Positions 1-7,884 of a stretch of DNA of 64,000 nt are shown here, one piece after another. This DNA comes from Thiothrix eikelboomii (GTDB lineage Bacteria; Pseudomonadota; Gammaproteobacteria; Thiotrichales; Thiotrichaceae). Within the stretch, counting starts at the first letter, position 1, and the number at the start of each line of letters is the position of its first letter. Under the pieces are notes generated by a model that had not been told where the DNA came from, did no database searches, and saw only the letters and a list, made by a program, of their open reading frames with translations. Location of the stretch: NCBI RefSeq assembly GCF_900167255.1, contig NZ_FUYB01000013.1, positions 47,923 through 111,922 of the forward strand, given 5' to 3'. The translations under genes were made by a program, and so were the position numbers.

Positions 1-733
1 ACTTATCTACATGCGGATAGGGGTAGACATAATGCAAACGTACCCATACTCCTAATTCACCTAAGGCCTCGGCTAATTGCTGGCTATGCGTTTTGAGTGG
101 CCGACCTTTCCAAAAGCCCGTGCGGTATTTGGTATCAATGCCATAGGCGCTGGTATCTTGGGAAATGACGAGTAGTTCTTTCACGCCAGCATTCACCAAA
201 TTCTCGGCTTCTTGCATCACATCCCCAATCGGGCGTGAGACTAAATCCCCCCGTAGATGCGGAATAATACAGAAAGAGCAACGATGGTTGCAGCCTTCGG
301 AAATTTTCAAATAAGCATAATGGCGTGGTGTTAAGCGAATACCCTGAGGAGGAACTAAATCAGTATAGGGGTCATGCAAAGGCGGTAAATGCTCGTGAAC
401 TGAATGCATCACTGCTTCATAAGCATGTGCGCCCGTCACAGCGAGTACATTGGGATAAGCGCTGAGGACTTTTTCTGAGTCTGCACCTAAACAACCGGTT
501 ACAATCACCCGTCCATTTTCATCCAAAGCCTCACCAATAGCATCCAAAGACTCCTGAATCGCAGAATCAATAAAGCCACAGGTATTCACCACTACCAAGT
601 CAGCCTGATTGTAAGTTGGGCTAATCGCATAACCCTCAGCACGTAACTGTGTCAAAATACGTTCAGAGTCTACCAGTGCTTTCGGACAACCGAGACTGAC
701 AAAACCGACTCGAGGGGGCGTGGAGTGTTTCAT
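1..733 (-). CDS. rimO: Ribosomal protein S12 methylthiotransferase RimO (3' part outside window)
   Basis: The gene reads leftwards from an ATG at 733 and runs off the left edge; about 244 codons are visible. RimO is a radical-SAM enzyme that methylthiolates the conserved aspartate of ribosomal protein S12. The N-terminal MTTase domain shows the typical [15 protein letters not shown] start and a second cysteine in [12 protein letters not shown] third lies in VTGCLGA, so the three auxiliary-cluster cysteines are present. The radical-SAM motif is seen as CNHRCSFC (C-x3-C-x2-C) in the middle of the visible part, followed by the RGDLVSRP segment typical of RimO rather than MiaB. The C-terminal TRAM domain would lie outside the window. 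Confidence 0.95.
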   Translation of the reverse strand, partial: MKHSTPPRVGFVSLGCPKALVDSERILTQLRAEGYAISPTYNQADLVVVNTCGFIDSAIQESLDAIGEALDENGRVIVTGCLGADSEKVLSAYPNVLAVTGAHAYEAVMHSVHEHLPPLHDPYTDLVPPQGIRLTPRHYAYLKISEGCNHRCSFCIIPHLRGDLVSRPIGDVMQEAENLVNAGVKELLVISQDTSAYGIDTKYRTGFWKGRPLKTHSQQLAEALGELGVWVRLHYVYPYPHVDK

Positions 734-1180
734 ACCAAAATACCGCAAAGATGCTTAGCCAAAAGGAGGCTATCATAGCTGATTCACGGCAGGGATGCGC
801 TAGAATCGTGGTTTAAATCCAGTGGTTCGCCTAAGTCTGGTTTAGGTTTTGCTTAAAGCGTTGGCTAAGTTATTAACAGCCATAAGTAAATTTTATTCAT
901 TGTCAATTAAGTTAAATAGAAATTTAATTTGGTAATTTTAATTTATTTTTCATGGAGTTAATCATGAAATGACAATCAGCTCAGCCGTTTTCCTGCTAGG
1001 GCTATAAAAAATCATCAACTGACTTATCCACAGCTTAGCCGATTCATAACTGTTAAGCTGTTAAGCGGGCTTGAGGTATATCTCTAGATGATGGGCTTGC
1101 CCTACCCAAAGACATATACAGATCAGCCTGAAGCTTTGGCTAGAATGAGTGACGATACTTTGATTAAGTAAGAGGTGGAT
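734..1180. other. Divergent intergenic region rimO / phosphoribulokinase
   Basis: About 450 bases separate the divergent rimO and phosphoribulokinase starts. The stretch 880-960 is very AT-rich and is the most likely place for promoters in either direction, although I cannot name a convincing -35/-10 pair. One isolated match to a DnaA box (TTATCCACA, 1024-1032) is present. A short open frame (1088-1171) occupies the last part and is listed separately. No tRNA-like fold or repeat array was seen. Confidence 0.5.
1088..1171 (+). CDS. Possible 27-residue leader ORF upstream of phosphoribulokinase
   Basis: An open frame of 27 codons starts with two consecutive ATG codons (1088, 1091) and stops with TAA at 1169-1171, nine bases before the phosphoribulokinase ATG at 1181. 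A GAGG lies upstream at about 1071-1074, rather far from the start. The predicted product begins MMGLPYPKTYTDQ and has no recognisable domain. It could be a translated leader coupled to the kinase gene, or just a chance open frame; the evidence is only position and length. Confidence 0.2.
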   Translation: MMGLPYPKTYTDQPEALARMSDDTLIK

Positions 1181-2095
1181 ATGTCTAAATTGCATCCGGT
1201 CATTGCGATGACTGGCTCGTCAGGAGCAGGGACGACTTTTGTAAAACGTACCTTTGAAGGCATATTTCGCCGCGAGCAGATTAAAGCAGCGATTATCGAA
1301 GGGGATAGTTTCCATAGTGTAACGCGCAATCAGTTTAAGCAGCGCTCTAAAGAAGAGCCAAACTTTAGTCATTTCGGTCCGGGCGCGAATGATTTTCATG
1401 CCTTAGAAGCTCTGTTCAAGGCTTATGGTGAAAGTGGTTCGGGTAAAAAACGCTATTACCTGCATAATGACCAAGAAGCACAGGAGCACACCGAGCGTTT
1501 AGCTGCAAAAGGTATCACGACGACAGCAGGCTCAGGTGAGTTTACCCCTTGGGAAGAACTTGAAGCAGATACTGATATTCTCTTTTACGAAGGCTTACAC
1601 GGCCTTGTGCTGGATACTAGCGCCACACAAAAGTATGGCGGCTATAATGTAGCTCAGTATGTCGATTTAGGAATCGGTGTTGTGCCAAGTGTGAATCTAG
1701 AGTGGATTCAAAAGATTCATCGTGATCATGCTGAGCGTGGTTATAGCGCAGAAGCGACGGTGGATACGATTTTACGCCGGATGCCCGATTATATTAATCA
1801 CATCACTCCACAGTTTTCTCGCACAGATATTAATTTTCAGCGTGTACCCACCGTGGATACCTCGAATCCTTTCATTGCGCGTGATATTCCCACACAAGAT
1901 GAAAGCTTGGTGGTCATCCGTTTCCGTGATCCAAAAAAATTTAATACCGATTTCCCGTATTTATTAGCAATGATTCACGATTCGTTTATGTCTCGGCGAA
2001 ATAGTATTGTTGTACCGGGAGGGAAGATGACCTTAGCGATGGAGCTAATTTTAAATCCCATTATCCATGATATGTTGGAAGCGCGCTCTCAATAA
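1181..2095 (+). CDS. prk: Phosphoribulokinase, class I
   Basis: This enzyme phosphorylates ribulose 5-phosphate to ribulose 1,5-bisphosphate with ATP, the committed step that feeds RubisCO in the Calvin cycle; it is cytoplasmic. The P-loop GSSGAGTT lies near residue 12, followed by the EGDSFH motif, the FGPGANDF segment and FYEGLHGLV, all typical of the short (about 290-305 residue) proteobacterial form. An in-frame GTG at 1175 is possible. The ATG at 1181 is preferred because AGAGG (1171-1175) sits five bases upstream and family members begin MSxxHP. The gene stands alone here, without RubisCO or other cbb genes nearby. Together with the sulfur genes in the window it supports a lithoautotrophic lifestyle. 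Confidence 0.93.
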   Translation: MSKLHPVIAMTGSSGAGTTFVKRTFEGIFRREQIKAAIIEGDSFHSVTRNQFKQRSKEEPNFSHFGPGANDFHALEALFKAYGESGSGKKRYYLHNDQEAQEHTERLAAKGITTTAGSGEFTPWEELEADTDILFYEGLHGLVLDTSATQKYGGYNVAQYVDLGIGVVPSVNLEWIQKIHRDHAERGYSAEATVDTILRRMPDYINHITPQFSRTDINFQRVPTVDTSNPFIARDIPTQDESLVVIRFRDPKKFNTDFPYLLAMIHDSFMSRRNSIVVPGGKMTLAMELILNPIIHDMLEARSQ

Positions 2096-2103
2096 GCACG
2101 GCT

Positions 2104-2544
2104 TTAAGCTGGACTAGGACTATTAAGCTCCAGCCCTAAAGCCTGACGCATAGTCTGAATCAGCTGTTCAGCAGCAGCTGGAGTATAAGCGTCGGGTTTA
2201 AATTTACCCCAAACAGGTGTCGGCCACGCTGCATCTGTTTTAAACCTTGCAATATGATGAATATGCAATTGCGGCACAAGATTGCCTAAAGCTGCAATAT
2301 TCAGCTTATCGGCCTGAAATAATTGCATCAGTTGCCGACTTAATAAATCCGACTCTTCCCAAACTTGGGCGCGCTCTGTGTTTGTCAACTGATAGATTTC
2401 ACTAATCTTCGCCCGCTGTGGCACTAAGATAAACCAAGGGTAACGGCTTTCATTCATCAGCAATACTTGGCATAAATTCAAATTGCCGACTACTAAGGTA
2501 TCTGCAGCCAGTTGAGGGTGGAGGGTGAAGCTGAGTGAGGTCAT
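2104..2544 (-). CDS. HIT-family hydrolase
   Basis: HIT proteins hydrolyse or transfer nucleotides from dinucleoside polyphosphates and related compounds. The signature is in the segment GNLVPQLHIHHIARF, a histidine-triad-type motif (H-x-H-H) with the asparagine and QLH context of the Ap4A-hydrolase-like group. The upstream segment with YPWFILVPQR is also typical. The frame is open upstream to an ATG at 2667, which would add 41 residues without HIT similarity. The ATG at 2544, giving 146 residues starting MTSLSFTLHPQL, matches the family length and is chosen, although its ribosome-binding site is weak. The gene converges on phosphoribulokinase with an eight-base gap. Confidence 0.8.
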   Translation of the reverse strand: MTSLSFTLHPQLAADTLVVGNLNLCQVLLMNESRYPWFILVPQRAKISEIYQLTNTERAQVWEESDLLSRQLMQLFQADKLNIAALGNLVPQLHIHHIARFKTDAAWPTPVWGKFKPDAYTPAAAEQLIQTMRQALGLELNSPSPA

Positions 2545-2766
2545 CGTAGCTTTATTTAAGGGTAGGTGATCAAATTTTCCAAGTAATAGCTTGAATAGCT
2601 TGAGTATCGCATAGTCGTACACTCTTGCCAAATCTACGCGGCCTTCAAAAGAAGGACCAACATTCACTTCTATCGGTGATGATTTATCTGTATAGTCGAT
2701 GGTTAATTATTTGATTTATTGAAATAATTTGGATGCTAGCGATTTCTAACCTTGAGGTTGATACTT

Positions 2767-3339
2767 ATGCGGTCTTGGTTAAAAACACTTGGTTTTGCAA
2801 TGGCTGTTGGGGTAATGCTGAGTGCGAGTATCAGTCAAGCGCAGGGAGAACTAACAGGGACTAAAACCCTGAGTGCGAAGTTTGCCGATGGCTCTGCAGT
2901 GGTGTTGGGGACGATTGATTTCACGCCTACTGAGCAGGGCGCGGCCAATTTCAAACTGAATTTGCGGACTGAGCAACTCTCAGATCATTTCCTTTCGATG
3001 CGCGAGTTTAAGTGTATCGAGGCATCACAAGAATTAACTTGTTACGTTCCTTATCCCTATCCGCATCCGGCAACCATTAGCCCCAATGATTTTGTATGGC
3101 TTGAGCACAGCTTATTGTTTTTCTTTAAAGCCCCTCGCGACTTCGGTGCTAAGCTTTGGAATGGCCTGTATTTTGAGTTTCAACAATCAGGTACGATGCT
3201 GATTGGTACGCCTAAAGCAGTGGACTTGAATTTGATTGCTGCCCCTCCGGCTGATCCTCTGCAAGCGCCGTTTGAAAAAGAGCTGCGCCATGAAATTCCA
3301 GCAGACTCCCGTTGGCTTAGGAGTCTGGTGCTTGAGTAG
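2767..3339 (+). CDS. Secreted protein of unknown function
   Basis: I do not recognise the family. The product of 190 residues starts with a clear Sec signal peptide: MRSWLK, a hydrophobic stretch and a likely cleavage after SISQAQ near residue 26. It is therefore probably periplasmic or exported. Two cysteines in the middle (EFKCIE and LTCYV) could form a disulfide. A proline/tyrosine-rich segment (YVPYPYPHPATISP) follows them. A TTG at 2752 could extend the frame, but the ATG at 2767 has a GAGG nine bases upstream and gives a clean signal peptide. It has its own transcription direction between two minus-strand genes, so it is probably monocistronic. Confidence 0.75.
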   Translation: MRSWLKTLGFAMAVGVMLSASISQAQGELTGTKTLSAKFADGSAVVLGTIDFTPTEQGAANFKLNLRTEQLSDHFLSMREFKCIEASQELTCYVPYPYPHPATISPNDFVWLEHSLLFFFKAPRDFGAKLWNGLYFEFQQSGTMLIGTPKAVDLNLIAAPPADPLQAPFEKELRHEIPADSRWLRSLVLE

Positions 3340-3382
3340 TACGAGTTAAGCGCAGCGTGCTGAGCTTAAGCTTAAGCTTGAA

Positions 3383-4417
3383 TCAGCTGCTTTGTTGAAG
3401 GGCTTTTAGCGTATCTGGGCTGTAATCGAAGGAGTCTGAATACAAATGCTCCGTGCGCAAACCGTGTGCTAAGAAGGCTTCTCGGCCAGCCAAAATCATC
3501 GGTGGTGGGCCACTCATGTAGACTTGATAAGCGCTTAAATCAGGAAAGTCAGCCACGACTGCCGCATGCACCCAACCGGTGCGGCCTTGCCAATGATCGT
3601 CTGGTTTTGGCTCAGATAGCACAGGGATATAGTGGAACTGTGGATAACGCTGCATCCAATCCTTGGGCAAATAATCCATGTATAAATCTACCTTGCTACG
3701 TACACCCCAATACAAATAAACCGCTTGGTCAAAACCTTTTAGTTTTAAATATTCCAGCATACTTTTGAGCGGTGCAAAGCCGGTACCCCCACCCACTAAA
3801 ATGATCGGTTGTGTCAGCTCACGAAGATAAAAGCTCCCTAACGGTCCTTGCATGCGCAAGAGCGCTTTTTCCTTCATCTCATTAAATACATGGGAGGTGA
3901 AATGCCCATTCGGTACATGGCGAATATGCAATTCAATCAAGGCCTCTCCGGTCGGTGCATTCGCGATCGAGAAACTGCGGCGTTTACCATCCCGTAAGAG
4001 CAGGTCGATATATTGCCCAGCCATAAAACGTAAACGTTCATTAGCAGGGAGTTTTAGGGTCATCTCGATGACATCGGTATTGAGTTTACGCAGCCGTTCG
4101 ACCCGTACTGGTAAGGTTTTAACTTCGATTTCTGGCAATTCGCCCACTTGTGGGCAGTCGATTTCTAAATCCGATAGCGCAATGGCTTGGCAAAGTAGCG
4201 CCCGACCTTGTTCTAGATCATAGGGTGAGAGGGCTAAAGGTTCGCCTTGCGGGTAGTCAACAGCCCCTTGATTAATCGTGACCATGCAAGAACCACAAGA
4301 GCCACTGCGGCAACTATAAGGCAAGGCAATGCCTTGTCTTAGCCCAGCATCCAGCAAATTTTCTTGTTCTTCGACGCTAAACAGATGCCCACTGGGTTGG
4401 ACGGTGACCTTAAACAT
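3383..4417 (-). CDS. 2Fe-2S ferredoxin / NAD(P)H-flavin oxidoreductase (AscD-like)
   Basis: This is a three-domain electron-transfer reductase of the class that includes CDP-6-deoxy-glucoseen reductase and phenol hydroxylase reductase components. Residues 1-90 form a plant-type [2Fe-2S] ferredoxin with Cys36, Cys41 and Cys44 (CRSGSCGSC) and a fourth cysteine in ALLCQA. A flavin-binding barrel with RRSFSIANAP follows, then an NAD-binding domain with GGGTGFAPLKSML and the YMSGPPPM segment near the C-terminus. The ATG at 4417 has GAGGAA about nine bases upstream and is preferred over the in-frame start at 4438. The gene stands alone, so the electron acceptor cannot be told from context. The sugar-reductase name should not be taken literally. 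Confidence 0.85.
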   Translation of the reverse strand: MFKVTVQPSGHLFSVEEQENLLDAGLRQGIALPYSCRSGSCGSCMVTINQGAVDYPQGEPLALSPYDLEQGRALLCQAIALSDLEIDCPQVGELPEIEVKTLPVRVERLRKLNTDVIEMTLKLPANERLRFMAGQYIDLLLRDGKRRSFSIANAPTGEALIELHIRHVPNGHFTSHVFNEMKEKALLRMQGPLGSFYLRELTQPIILVGGGTGFAPLKSMLEYLKLKGFDQAVYLYWGVRSKVDLYMDYLPKDWMQRYPQFHYIPVLSEPKPDDHWQGRTGWVHAAVVADFPDLSAYQVYMSGPPPMILAGREAFLAHGLRTEHLYSDSFDYSPDTLKALQQSS

Positions 4418-4493
4418 TAGGCAAGCTTCCTCTAGCAAAGTTAGAAAGCCTAGTTTAGCGATTGCAAAGGAATTAGGGAAAGTTTAGTGAGAT

Positions 4494-4530
4494 TTAAAAA
4501 GGGCATCTAAAAGATGGATGATAGATGCCC
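4494..4530 (-). terminator. Rho-independent terminator of the TRAP operon
   Basis: On the minus strand an 8-base stem (GGGCATCT paired with AGATGCCC, 4501-4508 and 4523-4530) is followed by a run of T residues (A run at 4496-4500 on the plus strand). It lies directly downstream of the TRAP large permease gene and reads in the same direction. Confidence 0.75.
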
Positions 4531-4544
4531 TGACGGGAGATGAT

Positions 4545-5828
4545 TTACATAACGCCTAAGAGCTTAGGGAACCATAAGCTGATAGCAGGTACATAGGTCA
4601 CTAATACTAAGAAGATCAACATCGTTAATAACCAAGGCCAAACAGCCACAGTTAGCTCAGTAATGCCCATTTTAGTAATGCCTGAGGCCACATAGAGATT
4701 CAAACCTACAGGCGGATGACACATGCCTACCTCCATATTCACCACCATGATGATGCCAAAATGAATGGGATCAATACCTAGTTTCATGGCCATCGGGAAA
4801 AGAATGGGCGCAAAAATTAACACGATACTGGATGGCTCCATAAAGTTGCCTGCTACCAGTAATAAGATATTCACCGCTAAGAGGAAGACAATAGCGTTCA
4901 AACCTTGGGCCAGCATCCAGTCAGCCATTGACTGAGGGATCTGTTCATTGGTGAGAATGAATGAGAACATCACCGCATTAGTGATAATGTATAAGAGCAT
5001 GGCAGACATACTTGCCGAGTTGAGTAAAACCCTTGGTACATCTTTTAAGCCCATGTCTTTATAGACAAATACAGCAACGATAAAAGCATAAACGGCACTC
5101 ATTGCGGCCGCTTCAGTCGGGGTAAAAATACCTGTGTAGATCCCACCCATGACAACTACAATCAGCAATAAACCCCAGATCGAATCTCTGAAAGCTTTCC
5201 AGCGAGTTTCCAGATTAGCTTTAGGCTGACGTGGATAATCAAATTTCTTAGCACGATACCAAGTTGTAAAGCCCAAGAAGCCTGCCAACATTAAGCCCGG
5301 AACAACCCCAGCCATAAAGAGTGCACCCACTGAACTATTCGTAGCGACCGCATACATCACCATGACGATAGAGGGTGGAATCAAAATGCCTAAAGCGCCT
5401 GAGGTCGTAATAACGCCCGCACCAAAGTTTTTAGGGAAGCCCGCTTTGAGCATAGCTGGCAGTAGAATCGAACCGATAGCAACTACGGTAGCAGGGCTAG
5501 AACCAGAAACAGCCGCGAATAAAGCACAAGCTAACACCCCGGCTAAACCTAAGCCACCATACCAATGCCCGACCATTGAGGAGGCAAAGTTAATCATCCG
5601 CCTCGCAACCCCCCCATGTGTCAGGAAATTACCCGCCAAAATGAAGAAGGGAATAGCCATGATTTCAAACTTTTCGATCCCCGTGAAAAGCTTTAAGGCG
5701 ACCGCTTCAATCGGCACTTCCGTCATGGTAAACAAGAAAGTGAGTACCGTGAGGCCTAAGGCAATCGAAATCGGCATGCCGGTGAGCATGAGGATGAGTA
5801 ATAAACCAAAAATAACTAATGCACTCAT
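4545..5828 (-). CDS. dctM: TRAP transporter large permease (DctM family)
   Basis: This is the large membrane subunit of a tripartite ATP-independent periplasmic transporter, which imports organic anions using an ion gradient. The product of 427 residues is hydrophobic throughout, with about a dozen membrane segments. It carries family landmarks: GMPISIALG near the N-terminus, PFFILAGNFL, the AAVSGSSPATVVAIGSILLPAM segment, GILIPPSIVMVMYAV, TPTEAAAMSAVYA and MCHPPVGLNLYVASGI near the C-terminus. Its start overlaps the stop of dctQ by four bases (ATGA), indicating translational coupling. Substrate specificity cannot be read from this subunit. Confidence 0.93.
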   Translation of the reverse strand: MSALVIFGLLLILMLTGMPISIALGLTVLTFLFTMTEVPIEAVALKLFTGIEKFEIMAIPFFILAGNFLTHGGVARRMINFASSMVGHWYGGLGLAGVLACALFAAVSGSSPATVVAIGSILLPAMLKAGFPKNFGAGVITTSGALGILIPPSIVMVMYAVATNSSVGALFMAGVVPGLMLAGFLGFTTWYRAKKFDYPRQPKANLETRWKAFRDSIWGLLLIVVVMGGIYTGIFTPTEAAAMSAVYAFIVAVFVYKDMGLKDVPRVLLNSASMSAMLLYIITNAVMFSFILTNEQIPQSMADWMLAQGLNAIVFLLAVNILLLVAGNFMEPSSIVLIFAPILFPMAMKLGIDPIHFGIIMVVNMEVGMCHPPVGLNLYVASGITKMGITELTVAVWPWLLTMLIFLVLVTYVPAISLWFPKLLGVM

Positions 5829-6445
5829 GATTTTTGCCCCATTGCTGATTCATCCAGCTCATCATTTAAGCCATCGACATGACCATGATCATGATGTGGC
5901 ATCTCACCAGTACGTAAATAAGTGACTAAAACTTGAATGAAGCGGAAGCACATCAATGACGAGCCAAGAGGAACAGCTAGATAGACAATCCAAGTAGGCC
6001 ATTCGAGGTCGGGTGTGGTCGGTCCTTCATAGTGGTCGCCGGTTTCAAAACCAAAGCTAGATAGAAAAACATAAGCAAGCCCATTTTCCCAGACTAACAT
6101 TGCACCTAAAATGGCTATAATGCCCGTAAAAAGAATACATGCCGCGAGTGCAATGATGGTGATAATGTGCCGATTGGCTGGAGATAGAAAATTAACCAAT
6201 ACATCGACACCAACGTGAATACCTTGGCGTACTCCGTAAGCGGCACCGAATTTAGCCATCCAGACGAACAGAATAATGCACAGCTCTTGCGCCCAACTCA
6301 GATGGATACTGAGTAAAAAATCCTGAAAAGCACCCAAAGGCCAGCCTGATACATAGCGATGCACAACAGCAACGAAAATGATCACGGTGGCGGCTGCAAT
6401 CAGGAAGGTAATGAGTATTTCTTCCAGACGATCAAGCCACTTCAT
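5825..6445 (-). CDS. dctQ: TRAP transporter small permease (DctQ family)
   Basis: This is the four-helix small membrane subunit of the TRAP transporter, which pairs with DctM. It has 206 residues, with helices near residues 10-30, 45-70, 95-120 and 150-170. The segments LSWAQELCIILFVWMAKFGAAYGVRQGIHVGVD correspond to the conserved DctQ core. The N-terminal MKWLDRLEE and the acidic, histidine-rich C-terminal tail (HHDHGHVDG) are cytosolic by the usual topology. The tail is unusual in its concentration of His and Asp and might bind a metal, which is inference only. It is followed by dctM with a four-base overlap and separated from dctP by 90 bases containing a strong hairpin. Confidence 0.9.
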   Translation of the reverse strand: MKWLDRLEEILITFLIAAATVIIFVAVVHRYVSGWPLGAFQDFLLSIHLSWAQELCIILFVWMAKFGAAYGVRQGIHVGVDVLVNFLSPANRHIITIIALAACILFTGIIAILGAMLVWENGLAYVFLSSFGFETGDHYEGPTTPDLEWPTWIVYLAVPLGSSLMCFRFIQVLVTYLRTGEMPHHDHGHVDGLNDELDESAMGQKS

Positions 6446-6489
6446 ACACTCCTCCGCTCATGTATTGAATTCAGCCAACTAACAAAACA

Positions 6490-6520
6490 GCGGTCTATTG
6501 ATCAAACTTCAATAGACCGC
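6490..6520 (-). promoter_or_regulatory. Intra-operon hairpin between dctP and dctQ
   Basis: An 11-base perfect inverted repeat (GCGGTCTATTG at 6490-6500, complementary at 6510-6520) with a nine-base loop lies between dctP and dctQ on the transcribed minus strand. It has no following T run. Such hairpins commonly stabilise the upstream dctP message so that the binding protein is made in excess over the membrane subunits; that role is inferred from position. Confidence 0.6.
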
Positions 6521-6535
6521 ACAGTATGATGGAAT

Positions 6536-7543
6536 TTACTTGGCTGGATCAAACCCAGTGGCAGTATAGATTGAGGTAATTAAGTCTTTACCAATGCGCT
6601 CAGACATTTCGGTGTGAACCGGTGCTAAAGCTTTTTGCATAGCTTTAGTTTCATCCTCAGTGGGCATGTAAACTTCAGTTTTGCCACTGGCTTTAACGGC
6701 TTCGAGCGCCTTATCGTTTTCTTCTTTAGCGATTTGGTTAGCATAATCTGTCGATTCTTTCATCGCTTCTTCTAAAGACTTGCGCACATCTTCAGGCAAC
6801 TTATCCCAAAACGCTTTGTTCGCAATTACGGCATAGCCTAAATACCCATGATTAGTGACAGAGGCATTTTTTTGCACTTCATGCATTTTTTGCGTGAGTA
6901 AATTGGATGGTGGATTTTCAGTACCATCCACTACCCCAGTTTGTAGGGCTTGATAGGTTTCAGAGAAGGGTAAAACTTGTGGGTTGGCTCCTAAAGCACG
7001 CATTTCGGCTTCTAAAACTTTAGAAGACTGAATCCGCATTTTTAAGCCCTTGAAGTCGTCTGGGGTTTTCAGTGGCTTATTTGCACTCATAATCTTAAAG
7101 CCATTATCCCAATAAGCTAGGCCTTTAACGCCTTTAGCTTCTAACTTAGTCAGCAAGCCCATGCCAACTTCGCCTTGAGTAACTTTGTGTAGGTCTTCAT
7201 AGTTACGGAAAATATAAGGCAGGTCGAAAGCTTCAAATTCTTTCACGCCTAAAGGCCCAAATTTGGCTAAAGAAGGGGCTAGCATTTGCACAGCACCCAT
7301 CTGCAGCGCTTCCATTTCTTCTTTATCTTTGTAGAGTGTGCTATTGGCGAAAACCTCGACTTTAACAGCACCTTTAGTTTTTTCTTCAGCTAATTGCTTG
7401 AATTTCTCAGCGGCTTTGCCTTTTGGGGTGTCAGGGGCAACCACATGGCTGAATTTGATAGTAATCGGATCCGCTGCATAGGCGTATAAACTAGACAAAC
7501 CTAAGACAACCGCTGTTGTTAAAGTAAACAGTGTTTTTTTCAT
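6536..7543 (-). CDS. dctP: TRAP transporter solute-binding protein (DctP family)
   Basis: This is the periplasmic binding protein of the TRAP transporter, first gene of the dctPQM operon. A Sec signal peptide (MKKTLFTLTTAVVLGLSSLYAYA) is followed by the mature domain beginning DPITIKFSHVVAPDTPKGKAAE. Further DctP landmarks are the MRIQSSKVLEAEMRALGANP segment with the substrate-binding arginine region, and the ALQTGVVDGTENPPSNLLTQKM signature. The last is typical of dicarboxylate-type DctP proteins, so C4-dicarboxylates or similar acids are plausible substrates. An in-frame start at 7555 is possible, but the ATG at 7543 has GGAG six bases upstream and gives a standard signal peptide. Confidence 0.93.
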   Translation of the reverse strand: MKKTLFTLTTAVVLGLSSLYAYAADPITIKFSHVVAPDTPKGKAAEKFKQLAEEKTKGAVKVEVFANSTLYKDKEEMEALQMGAVQMLAPSLAKFGPLGVKEFEAFDLPYIFRNYEDLHKVTQGEVGMGLLTKLEAKGVKGLAYWDNGFKIMSANKPLKTPDDFKGLKMRIQSSKVLEAEMRALGANPQVLPFSETYQALQTGVVDGTENPPSNLLTQKMHEVQKNASVTNHGYLGYAVIANKAFWDKLPEDVRKSLEEAMKESTDYANQIAKEENDKALEAVKASGKTEVYMPTEDETKAMQKALAPVHTEMSERIGKDLITSIYTATGFDPAK

Positions 7544-7884
7544 CTCTCGCTCCAATCAGTCAATGTATAAACGAGAGTGCTATTGGAAGATTCATGCCAA
7601 TCTAAGCTGGTTTTAGATTATTTTTTAATATCAATTAAAACAAATACTTATCTTGATGTGCTTAGGTCGATTCAAAGCTGATTTGGCGATTTCCCACCGA
7701 TTGAGTCTTGCAAGCTTGGCGAAGATCCGCCATAAAAAATATAGCCCCGTTGGTGCGGGGCTAGGAGAAGAGGCATATACCACGGAACAAACTAGTTATT
7801 ATCAGTTAGAGCGTAGTCGTGATTGAAATGCTTCGCTGATTATTTAGCTAACTGGTATTTTTTTAGCTCTAAGTGGTGGTGAGC
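7544..7884. other. Intergenic region upstream of dctP and downstream of the sulfatase gene
   Basis: About 340 bases lie between the dctP start and the sulfatase stop, both on the minus strand. The part next to dctP (7560-7660) is AT-rich and should hold the TRAP operon promoter, but I see no clear operator. The sulfatase terminator (7725-7762) lies in the middle. No other gene or repeat was found. Confidence 0.5.
7725..7762 (-). terminator. Rho-independent terminator after the sulfatase gene
   Basis: A 7-base GC-rich stem (AGCCCCG at 7743-7749 with CGGGGCT at 7756-7762) is followed on the minus strand by an AT-rich run containing six consecutive T residues. It reads in the direction of the sulfatase gene and lies about 120 bases after its stop codon. 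Confidence 0.7.

Noticed and set aside
1024..1032. A perfect DnaA-box-like sequence TTATCCACA
   Set aside because: It is a single copy without a cluster of boxes, unwinding element or dnaA/dnaN genes nearby, so an origin is not supported.
5362..5925. Long open frame opposite dctM/dctQ (187 codons, plus strand)
   Set aside because: The opposite strand encodes clear TRAP permeases; this frame has no ribosome-binding site or domain and is a composition shadow.
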